Shown: positions 48,701-58,569 of the stretch, in pieces
How positions within the stretch are numbered: the first letter of the stretch is position 1
How the letters are laid out: the number at the start of each line of letters is the position of its first letter
From: Corythoichthys intestinalis
Taxonomy: Eukaryota > Chordata > Actinopteri > Syngnathiformes > Syngnathidae
Length of the DNA: 64,000 nucleotides
Direction: 5' to 3'
NCBI RefSeq assembly: GCF_030265065.1
Contig: NC_080396.1
Coordinates: forward strand, 49,217,501 to 49,281,500
Program-made: the position numbers and the translations under genes
Notes under the pieces: generated by a model
What the model saw: only the letters and a program-made list of their open reading frames with translations
Database searches by the model: none
Told to the model about the DNA's origin: nothing

Positions 48701-51700
48701 TAGGATTGGGACAGTTTGTCTGCCCTTACAGGCATCTGCATATGAATGATGAGGAGGCAACTCCACATGTTATTATTATATATTTCGTTAACAAACCTTT
48801 AGCTCTAAAAGAGCATATGACACGAGAAAAAAAGTCTTAAATGGCATTATTATGTGAATTAGAATCATATTTTGAGACGATTCGACCATATACAACAATT
48901 TAGAAAAGCACAGATGACGAGAAATTAGTCTTTTAATCTGCCGGTTAGCCACGCCTACCATTATAGGGCTTTAGCGTCCCCAACAGGTGGATGACGTCAG
49001 CGGTAGACTGGGCTCATCGGTTTTACTATTCAGCCCATTGAGGGGGAATTATTCAGAACGAGGAAAACGCGACGAAGAGAGCCACAAAATGTCATTGTTT
49101 CAGTCTCTCTACTCCAATATTTTTACAGGATATTCTTTTTATCCAAGTATTTTTCCCCAATAGCTATATAAATGGCTTGAGAAGGACCAGTCAGCCCGTC
49201 GAGGGGGATCTATTCACAACGAGGAAAACGCGACGAAGAGAGCGGCAAAATGTCATTGTTTCTGTCTCTTTACTTCAATATTTTTACAGGATATTCTTTT
49301 TATCCAAGTATTTTCCCCAATTGCTAAATAAATGGCATGTTCATGACAAATAACAGTATTGTGCTGAATGGAATATGAAATAATAAAAATGCATTTATAC
49401 AGGACGACATGGCAAAATTACTCCATAATGGTCAAAAATGTTGACTTCACCTTTACTGTCGCACCTCCCGAACTATATTTTATGACACCTAAATCGGACA
49501 TATGTCATTTCCCTTCCCCGGCTTCGGAGAATGTAAACAAACCAGAAGCCGTGACAGCTAGCCGACATGCTAACCCAAACCGAGTGATGTTTCAAAGTCT
49601 TCGAAGTGGAAAATCACACATAACTATCCTGGATTATTTGACATGACGACCCGGTTGTCAATTGTCCTAGTGGATCGGCAAACCGCCCGGCGGAGAGCAA
49701 TTTACAGTTCGTTCCCCGGAGGAGGGTGGCTGGATTTGTTGTGCAGCTAACGTGGTGCTGCTAATGACCATTAGGAGAGCTTTTTACATGCCTATCAATG
49801 ATCAAACGTAAGTAGTCCTTCATTTAAAGGAAAGTTTGTAGTGTTTACTTTGTAATCGCTGTATTTGTTTTTGACATAATACAAAACAAGATGTTTACTC
49901 ACTTCCTCATAAGTCCAATGGTCCCACAGTAAATATCCACGGTGAATGGGAACCTTTTGAAACTCCAAAAAGGCGCATACGCCTCTCCCTCATACAGAAT
50001 GATTTTTCTGCAGCCGTTTGGCTGGCGTGATGCGAAAAATAAACGTATTAATCCGCAAAATCAGCTGAATCCTTCGTCCTCATACACAACAGTACACTGT
50101 AGCGTGAAGAGGACGTCTTCTACCGTACACGTCACAGCGCCCTCCTCCTCAATGCAAGACCGAAGCCGGAAGTCACTCATTTTCATGGCGCGGGATTCAA
50201 AAAACTAAATAAAAATAGCGATCGCTTCCACACACATCCAAGCGGCCCATATCATTCAGGGGCATAAAATACCGCGTGTATTATGAAATAAACATGCTTT
50301 TTCGTGTCACAGGCACTTTCAATTTTCCAGGTCAACAACTCACTATGTAAATATCTCAGATCAAAACGTGGACACCTGCTAGGTAGAGTCTGGTGTTTTT
50401 TTAAATTTACATGGTGCTGCTATTTGTCAGCTGAGCTCAACAGTGAGGAATTTATGGTATTTATTTGTACTAATTCTGTGGAAATTGGGAGAGGGGAGTG
50501 TTTAGAAGAAAACCTATTGAAAAAGAAAAAAAATTCAAGCTTGTTTGATATCGTATTACCTGTTTGTATGTCTGTTTGTGTGTCCTTTCCTTCTTCCTCT
50601 GGTCTCCCCTCCTTGGATTGGACGCTAGGCGGAGGCGTAGCATCAACGATGGTGATCGATGTTTGTGGGTCACCCGTGCCACAAATTAGTTGAGGAAGCT
50701 GACCAAGGTAAATGGACCATAAGATGAGCAGATACTCAATTTGGGGCTTCCTTGTGTTATCAGCACAATCCTCAATATTAAAAGAAATAAGTACTTGAAA
50801 TATGTCAGTGGATGTGAAATGAATGTGTAAACGTTATAGAAGTGTCACTTTTGGAATGGAATTACAGAAATTATTCAACTTTTCCATGATATTGTAATCA
50901 TATGAGCAGCAACTGTATTCACTATCTGGTAAACTGCTTCTTATTTTGAAGTCAGCTGAGTTTGCTGCAACCATACAACATCGAACATTTTGACTTGCAA
51001 TTCAAAGAACAGCTCATATCTCATAGGCCGTATCTTGAGGAACCACTGTAATTTTTTACAATTATGCTCTCACCTCCTCCACCTGTTTCTCCTCCATCGT
51101 TACAATCTCCAAGAGCGCCTCCTCTGATGGCAGGGTCTCCTTCTTGATCACAATGGGCAGCGGGGGCGGTCGTGCTATGGATGGTACAACAGAGGGAGGA
51201 GTGGACGACACGGTGCCGCACTGCTGCTGTTGTAAGGGGGGAGGGTTGATGATGACCAAGACAGGCTGAGAGGGAGTCTGGTGGGGAGGGAAGCCAGCGA
51301 CGCTGGCCAATCCTCCGCCATCTTCCTGCGGTGGTGTCTGGGGGCCGACGGATGCGTGCAGAGGCTGGACGGGACTCAACGAACCCCCGACGGGTGCCAG
51401 TGGGAGGAGGGGGTTGAGGGAGGATGGGTCCCTGACGCTGGTGAGGTAAATGTGGGGATGATCGCTTAGAGGAGGCACAGGGGGATTCTAAAACACACAC
51501 AGGACACCCTGTCAGCACGTTTTTGAATAGACACGAGCATGAGGCATGTCTTCCTGAGATGAGAGGGCCTAACACTGACCTGTGACTGGCTGGGAGGGTT
51601 GGCAACTGTCTGGGGGCTAACAACAGGAGTGGGACACGGGGATGGATGAGGAACGATCACCTGGCGAGCTGGATCACTGACCACTGATGGAGAGGAAACC

Positions 51701-53447
51701 TGCAAGGAAGCGGAAGATTACGAGTGTGATGTCCAGCGTTCCTGTGCTGTTCTTACCTCTCTAGGCGCACGGTCTAGCTTGGGAACAGGCTCAAGCAGCA
51801 GTTCCGCTTTGACGGGCCGAGGGTTCGGCGCGGCCTGAAGCGACTGGATGGTGAAGGTGGAGTAGAGGCCCGACTTCATGTAGTCGTTTCGAGAGCTCTT
51901 TTGTGAGTTACTGGGCGACGACTTCTGACGATCAATTAAAAAAAAAAAATCAATCCATCAATTGAGTTATTTACACATTCAATTATGTCAATTTTTCTGT
52001 ACTCACCTGTGCTACATTCTTGGATAGACAGGTTTTTGATTGGCTGTTGACATCAAGGTTGTCTCGCCTCTGGCCGTCTTCAGGTGCGTGAGTCCCGTCA
52101 GGCAGGGACGGGTCAGGTTGGCTCACAAACCTGTACACGAATTTCTGTCCACTCACCTTCTTGATGATGTTCTGGAAAACACATACAGTACATAAAACAT
52201 ACACACAAAGGAAACAAAATACTGTAGAATGTTAAAGAAACAAAATAAGACATGCTTGTCTGCTACTTCTCACAGGTCTTTTGACAGTGTTTCTTCAAGT
52301 CTAATTGCAACTTGTGAATGATAACTGATAGCCCTCACAGTTCCAATGGACTGGACATATATAGCTGTCAATGTCAGCCAATGAGTTCATGACTTGATTA
52401 TAATGTATGCCCTGTGTTACTAAGATGCCCTGTGTACTGTGTGTACTGTACACGATATGTATGCACTATATGTATTCATTCATTCATTCATTTTCCATGT
52501 CGCTTTTTCCTCACGAGGGTCGTGGAGGTGCTGGAGCCTATCCCAGCTAACTCCGGCCAGTAGGCAGGGGACACCCTGAACTGGTTGCCAGCCAATCGCA
52601 GGGCACAAGGAGACATACAACCATTCACGCGCGCACTCATACCTACGGACAATTTAGTGTTCAATCAGCCTACCATGCATGTTTTTGGGATGTGGGAGGA
52701 CCCCAGAGTTCCCGGAGGAAACCCACGCAGGCACGGGGAGAACATGCAAACTCCACACAGGAAGGCCGAAGCCTTGATCTCAGAACTGTGAGGCGGACGT
52801 GCTAACCACTCAGCCACCGTGCCGCTATGTATGCACTATATGTATAATAAAATTAAATACTAAATGAAATGTATAATTGCCCAACTGACAAACGTTAAAA
52901 TGGAGAAAAAAAAAAACTTTGTCACTAAGCAATTTTTTGAAATACTGTAGTAGATTATTTAACAAAAGAAAACCACTCATTAACAGTATATTTTTGTATT
53001 CATAATTTCTCTTTAATCAATCAAAAATATAGTTTATCAGACTACTTGATTATCATATAACGTAGAATATTCAGGACAGGAGGCTACTCACTACTGAAAT
53101 ACCAAAATATCAGACACCTGCATAGCCTTTCTATTGCAATTTGATCATGAAACCCTTGCTTCCTAGCAAAAATGGCCTCTCAAACTTTGACAGCAGCCCT
53201 TCAAACAAAAAGTTATTTTGAGCCTTTTATGAGGCATCACCTTATCATAGTAGTATCTGAGTGCACGGCTGAGTTTGTCGTAGTTCATATTGTGTTTGTT
53301 CTTGCGCAGCCCCCATAGTCGAGCCACTTCTTCGGCGTCTAGCAGCTTGAACTCGCCATCCTCGCCGGTCCATGAGATCAAGTGACGCTGGCGCTGGTCA
53401 TCCAGCAGGTGGAGCAAAAACTGCCAGAGCGTGATGGATGGGTCCAT
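45780..53447 (-). CDS. elk1: elk1, ETS-domain transcription factor of the ternary complex family
   Basis: Nuclear ERK-activated SRF partner. Ten exons join in phase to 538 residues: 53241-53447, 52007-52171, 51757-51924, 51580-51699, 51074-51487, 50560-50698, 46502-46620, 46340-46423, 46170-46271, 45780-45878. The ETS domain spans residues 1-86, with [15 protein letters not shown] and recognition helix [15 protein letters not shown]. The SRF-binding B-box is [19 protein letters not shown] (exon 3). SUMO-type VKAE and IKKE sites lie in exons 3 and 5. The MAPK docking D-region is [19 protein letters not shown] (exon 7). The transactivation domain with ERK sites is [15 protein letters not shown], and the FxFP dock FQFP spans exons 9-10. 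It ends [11 protein letters not shown] exactly like ELK1. Human ELK1 is 428 residues; the longer middle region (exons 4-6, Pro/Gln-rich) accounts for the difference. A second start may lie upstream at 56543. Confidence 0.97.
47040..48054. mobile_element. hAT non-autonomous transposon
   Basis: Inverted ends TAAGGGTGTAACGGTACA and TGTACCGTTACACCCCTA. Target duplication CCATGTGA / CCATATGA, 8 bp with one mismatch. It is in elk1 intron 6, with no transposase frame. Confidence 0.9.
48355..48438. mobile_element. Transposon terminus fragment (CAGAAGTGGGTAGTAACGCG end)
   Basis: On the minus strand this reads CAGAAGTGGGTAGTAACGCG followed by TTACATGTACTCTG, a terminus common in teleost hAT-like elements. 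The other end was not found. Confidence 0.5.
48440..50290. other. elk1 intron stretch, probably an unclassified repeat
   Basis: It contains a tandem duplication (49030-49340) and a moderately GC-rich block (49400-50210) with phrases such as CCTTCCCCGGCTTCGGAGAA and a minor open frame at 49368-49646. The block looks like a dispersed repeat rather than a gene: no splice-consistent protein family was recognised. Confidence 0.35.
49030..49340 (+). repeat. Two tandem copies of a ~160-bp unit
   Basis: Copy 1 (49030-49190) and copy 2 (49191-49340) both start TCAGCCC, contain ACGAGGAAAACGCGACGAAG and CAGGATATTCTTTTTATCC, and end AAATGGC. They are about 90 percent alike by eye. Confidence 0.9.
52475..52825 (-). 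mobile_element. tRNA-derived SINE, full length and recent
   Basis: Minus-strand SINE with the head at the right (GCGGCACGGTGGCTGAGTGG read on the minus strand) and ATTC tail at the left. It is flanked by a perfect target duplication TATGTATGCACTATATGTA (52456-52474 and 52826-52844; one more T may belong). The intact duplication and body make it the best reference copy in the window. It is in elk1 intron 1. Confidence 0.92.
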
Positions 53448-53953
53448 GGCTGACAGGGCAAAAATCCATCAGGGATTGGTTGATGATTTGTTAATTCACA
53501 CAGTCTCCCAAAAGAACCATCATCACCATTCACCACATCGTCACATGCACGCACATGCAAATGAGCAACACTGTTGTTGGCTTACGCAACACACCCATCC
53601 ATCTCGCAAAACATCACCATAGCGACCTGTAACCATGGAGACAGAGTCAGGCTTCTCTGCTCCATGGCACTTCAGCAGCAGTATGAGTTAAACCTTGGTG
53701 ATATAGCATGACCCCAGTTCAGTCTCAAGTGGACTACCGGATTCTCTTTTTTTTCCTCCACTTCTCTGCTCTACAACCCATTCAGAGCCCTTGGATTTCC
53801 TCACATGGATGCGTCTAGGGATGCAACTAACGATTATCTTCATAATCGATTAATCTGACAATGAATTAAACGATAAATCGTTTAATGGGATAAATGTCAT
53901 TTTTTAAATAATCTTCACAATTGACCTTGAAGTTGCTTGCGGCATGTTGTAAG

Positions 53954-54925
53954 TAGGCATGTGCCCATATGAGATTCTGATGGTATGATAACCTTAAGCA
54001 AAAATATCACGGTTTTCCGGTACTGCAATTAAAGCTCTAAAATGCTTTATTTTGTGATTTCTGGCTTAGAAAACAGGATTATTTAACCGGATTTTTATTT
54101 TTCAAAGCAACATACAATATTAGGTAATTGGAATATAAGTTTAATGTTAAGTTGAATAGAAAAAAATATATATATATTCTAAATAAAATTGACTTACTAA
54201 TTAGCCATGTTATCTACCTCGTTAACAAGCTTACGTTACAGTATGGTTTACCATTGCTAGACACACCACACGCTGGAGTTAACTCTCGTAGCTACTGGGA
54301 GACATGACAGCGTTTACCAACCTTCAATTATGTATAAATGCAAAATAATATTGGAGACATCTCTGGTAGCCACCCCCCACGAACAAGTTTTACATGTCGA
54401 TTGGCCCACCTAAGCTGCAGATGTCTGTACCTTTTCTGTACCGAGTATTCCCATACCAACGACTTAGTTTTCTTTGATGGGGTAAAAAGGTCATGCGTTT
54501 CATGTCCTCCAGCCAAAGTGCAGCACAGCTGACTCACTGACACTGAGCAACAACTGGAGGGGTACGGGTGAGGCCTGCATTTTTGGGACATAAAAAATAG
54601 CTAATACCATAGACCAGTGTTGTCCAAACTATTCCACATAGGGCAGCAGTGGGTGCTGGATTTCATTCCTACACAACAAGACGACATCTTTTCACCAATC
54701 TTGTGTCTCACAAGTGCAATCAGTTGATTGCAGTCAGGTGCTGCTTGTTTTAGCACAAACTTCATTGGTTAAACAGTCTGTGCTCGAGTGGTAGGAACAA
54801 AAACCAGGACCCACAGCGGCCCTTGAAGACAGGTTTGGACACCCATGCCGTAGACGGTATGAAACAAAATTTTAGCAGTTTTGAAACCTTGACGTTTTCA
54901 TACAACGGTAACCGGCACATGCCTA
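53954..54925. mobile_element. hAT non-autonomous transposon (TAGGCATGTGCC ends)
   Basis: Ends TAGGCATGTGCC and GGCACATGCCTA. 8-bp duplication GTTGTAAG / GTAGTAAG with one mismatch (53946-53953, 54926-54933). It contains the MITE at 54615-54847. Confidence 0.88.
54615..54847. mobile_element. 233-bp hAT-type MITE
   Basis: Left end CAGTGTTGTCCAAACT, right end AGGTTTGGACACCCATG, inverted. Duplication CCATAGAC / CCGTAGAC (54607-54614, 54848-54855). It is nested inside the hAT at 53954-54925 and gives the full form of the half-copy at 670-763. Confidence 0.88.
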
Positions 54926-54951
54926 GTAGTAAGTAACAATGACAACAAGAC

Positions 54952-55790
54952 TAGGGCTGCAGCTAACGAATATTTTAGCAATCGAGTATTCTACTGAAAA
55001 TACAATCGATTGATCAAGTAATCAGATAAAAAAATTTTAAATGTAAAGAGGAATTATAAATATACATGAGAAAACAGGAAAAAACAAAATAGCAGAATAA
55101 TAATGATATATAATAAATAGAAAAATAAAAACAAATTCACTGCTTTCACTCAAAAAACTTAAGATCTTATATATAAAAAAAAATAAACTTGTTTCTTACC
55201 AAAAAATGTCATTACGCTTGATAACATCACTTAAAAGTAGGGCTGCAACTGTCGATTATTTTAGTAGTCGATAAATCGCCGAACTAGTTAGTTCAAATAA
55301 TCGGACAAGGGACATAGAAAAATTAATATACCTGAGCTCAAATGAGTCTGAGTCTATAACGGTATAAAAATAAATAAATGAGGATCTATGTACAACAAAA
55401 GAACAATTGGCCAACTTGCATAGCAAAACTCAGCTACCTTAAATGCTATAAAATTCATTCATGCTAATGTTATTTTACAATGTTATTAACAAATGGTTCA
55501 GACACATTCTCACGAAAAACGGCTAAATATACCTATTAACTAAATTACGAAAAAAGGTTCAAACAAAAACTTAGCTTATGTTGGTCTTAACATGGAGCAG
55601 CTGGATTCAGCCATGTGAAATGAGGCAGACTAGAGGGCAGTGTATCCACCCAAATCAATAAAACTAAATGCACTTTGAAAACAAACCATTACAACACGAC
55701 TTTAATGAAACGAATACTCGAAGCAGCAAAATTTTGTTTGAATTTTTCTAATCAAATACTCGAGTTAATCGATTAATCGTTGCAGCACTA
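54952..55790. mobile_element. hAT non-autonomous transposon (TAGGGCTGCAGCTAACGA end)
   Basis: Ends TAGGGCTGCAGCTAACGA and CGATTAATCGTTGCAGCACTA. Perfect 8-bp duplication AACAAGAC (54944-54951, 55791-55798). Inside, another related terminus TAGGGCTGCAACTGTCG starts at 55238, suggesting a further nested or duplicated end. Confidence 0.88.
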
Positions 55791-56518
55791 AACAAGACAA
55801 AATGGATGACGATTTCCTTAAAAATAATACTTTATTGCAGCTTCCTGACTTAACTGTAGTAAACAACTGTATCGGTTAGCAACTAATGTATTCATCGATT
55901 TTAATCAACTTAATCGATTAGTTGTTGCAGCCTTATTAAGAAGCTAGTTTAAGCGGTAAGATGTCCGGAAATTGGTTATACACAAACACACGTCCTATTC
56001 AGCAATGCTTTGTCAGCGCAGCAATAGGAAGCCCTATACAATACAATGAAGCACTGCCTTGTGGTAGTCACAGGAATGTGACCATACCTTGTGCTATGTG
56101 ATTGCAGCAGGCGGTGATAGTACAATGAAGCATCACATAGGAGGCTTGTCATGTTACAGAATATTACGAAATGCCATCAAGTCTTTTCATAATTGTCCAC
56201 GTAGCCTAGTGTTTGAAGCTCTGTGTGCTAGTGCCATGTCACACTAGTACAGTACTAGGAGTTGCACTATTCTGTGGTCCCAAAGGTCAAAAATGGGTAG
56301 CAGCCGTCGCCATGGCAACAACCAAGTAAAGACGAAAGTTTCCTTGCTTTGGGAGAATCCCGCAACCCCTTAATGCTTTGCCGACATCACACTCAGACAC
56401 AATGTGACAAAAGAACAATGACGACACTTTGCACCGTATTGAAATACCTGGAACGGAATGTCACTCATGCACACATGCAGCAGCAGAACACAAAAGAGAC
56501 GCGCATACGCCTCCTCAC

Positions 56519-56800
56519 CGTTGATGAGCGGATTGGAGTCCATGTTAAACCGCTCTAGTTGTTGTTGTCGTTGTTACGTGGACACCAGTCACCTCAAAGC
56601 TCCTCCATATTGTAATGTGTCGTTCCTCTTCTTCTCCCCTTGCAGTTTGTTTGGGTGTGTATTTGTGTGTATGCGTGTCCGTGTTTGCGGCTGTCAGAGC
56701 GGCAGCTTGTCCGCGGACTTGCGGCTGTTATGTAAGCGCTGCGAGGCGCCGTTGCTGGGCTCCGCAGCGTCCATGCTAACACCCAAACTCCGAAAATGCC
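56519..56800 (-). other. elk1: Candidate elk1 5' exon with upstream ORF and upstream start
   Basis: On the minus strand an ATG at 56541-56543 in a good context (AACATGG) opens MDSNPLIN and runs to a consensus donor, CAACG then GTGAGG, at 56519. Joining it to the acceptor just before the ETS exon (CCCTGTCAG, exon edge 53449) stays in frame and adds nine residues, ending Ala, before the usual MDPSITL start. Further upstream, 56694-56774 is a 26-codon ORF starting MDAAEPSNGASQRL that would act as a leader uORF. The surrounding DNA (56500-57300) is the most CpG-rich block upstream of elk1, fitting a promoter. Transcript evidence is lacking. Confidence 0.45.
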
Positions 56801-58190
56801 AAAGTTAACGAAATAAATTCACAAAAGACGCGGCAAACTACGACCCACTCTCACCGAAAACAAAAAAGTAACGCGTGGAGGTATTTGCGAATCTAATAGA
56901 GGTCCATGTGTTATATGTGTTCACTTTAGCATGTTTGTATGCGGACGTCGATCGAGATGTTTTCTTCTGCGTGTTGCCATGCTATGCTAAACCAGCCAGA
57001 AATCCAAATCTTCTTTCCCGTAGGATCTTGGGGTACATCTTCGAACGCAACTCAAGTATTTTTGTTATTTGTTTTTATGGCGGCCGCTAATCAACATTCG
57101 GTTTTCCCCGTGTATTTAGTCATCTGTAAGCATATTGTGCTAACACCTAGCCTGTTAGCCTCAGCTCTGGTGGTGACAGCTCTCCCACCAGTAAGTCCCC
57201 CGCCTCCCGCGTGTGCGTCAAAGCACCGACGCCGCTCGATTGCGGGGGCTGCGGCCGCTGTGTTCACTCCCTTGAACCGTCAAAACTCTTCCCCCAAACC
57301 GTGAAAAAGTTGTAAAAACGTCCTGTTCTGATCCCGACTGAAACTAATCTAACAAATGAGGATTTGATCAATGTTTTTGTTGTTTTCCTTCTTCCGGTTT
57401 GGGCAAACGTCTCATCCTCACTACTTTTTACCTGCGTCAAATCCCGTAGATTACAACATTTGCGTTTCCTTTTTTTACTTTTCAGAGTAAAAGCTTTGCT
57501 GCAGCAGAGCGATTTTGTTTAACCTGACAGTTTCATTAAAGGACACATAATTTTAGACTTTTCAAACTCAAGGCTTTTTCATTATCTAAACTGTGTAGAT
57601 GTGAAACGGAGTACGTTCCAAAAATATCGAGCCTAGAGCCCTCTGGGAGAGGGATAAACTCGCAACTGGAGATGCTGTGAACAGGCCAGCAGGGTGTTTG
57701 ACGGATGAAAAGTGATGTGCGTCAAGTCAAGGGTGCATCACGGAGACGGAAAAAAAACCAAACAAACTATATGGAGATAGGAGAGACAAAGCGCTCAAAA
57801 GATTAAAAGCTACTATGCAGGTGTCTATGAGCACTACCTGATAGCAATCCGGTGAAAGTCGGAGCACCAAACTCAGATTTATATACATTTACCCGTCAGA
57901 AAAATAAAATGGTAGAATCTAAGTACTGATTCAACTCCTTTACTCTAGTGAACGTGAAGAACTCCAAAATCAGAACATACAAAAAAAAAAATCTTTTGGC
58001 GCGAGAAAAACAAGCCCCGCAATTTCCTTTCTTTACTTTCAGTGTCCCTTTACAAAGAAAAAGCCAGCTAGGAGCTATTGTGTATTTTATTTCACAGGTG
58101 TTGCAACTTGCACAACGTAGAACATATTCACAAAATTTCACAGGTTCTGTTTGGTAATATACAAATCATATTTTGAAAAATATGGGACTC
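56801..58190. other. Spacer between uxt 3' end and elk1 5' end
   Basis: No gene was recognised. 56900-57300 is moderately CpG-rich with GGCGGCCGC and GCGGCCGC words and probably belongs to the elk1 promoter. The remainder is ordinary A/T-rich DNA. An AATAAA on the minus strand at 58195-58200 is the likely uxt polyadenylation signal. Confidence 0.45.
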
Positions 58191-58569
58191 TCATTTTATT
58201 TACACCTTAATACCACACAGAATGTTTTTAATGCCAAGTTACAAAATTCAACGTAAGCAATCAGTAGCAACAAATTTACTCAAACCTTATCGCCCCTGCC
58301 CCTTTTGGAAACAGTGCTGATTCAGCATTGTGTCACCATGGCAACTGTCCGCACGTGAATGCCAGAGGAGCACTTTCTTCCTCATGTTGCATTCAATGCA
58401 TAAACTCAGTCCACATACAGACATAGTGAGACAGCTCTTCGCTTGCAGATGATAGTTCATAAAATCTGGTCACCATGATAGAAAAACCACAACATTTTTT
58501 GGTTCATCCTCTTGATCACGTGATGGCGGACCTGGTTCCTCCTCAGAATAGAACGAAGAAAGGAAACAT

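Larger units (their letters stand above)
53816..55935. mobile_element. Older hAT with younger hATs inside
   Basis: The left end TAGGGATGCAACTAACGATT and right end ATCGATTAGTTGTTGCAGCC are inverted. Its own sequence occupies only 53816-53953 and about 55799-55935. The middle is two younger hATs back to back (53954-54925 and 54952-55790). A target duplication is no longer recognisable. It lies in the intron upstream of the elk1 ETS exon. Confidence 0.75.

Noticed and set aside
51021-51623. 200-codon minus-strand open frame crossing elk1 exons 4 and 5
   Set aside because: It is an out-of-frame reading of Pro-rich elk1 coding DNA and runs through a real intron.
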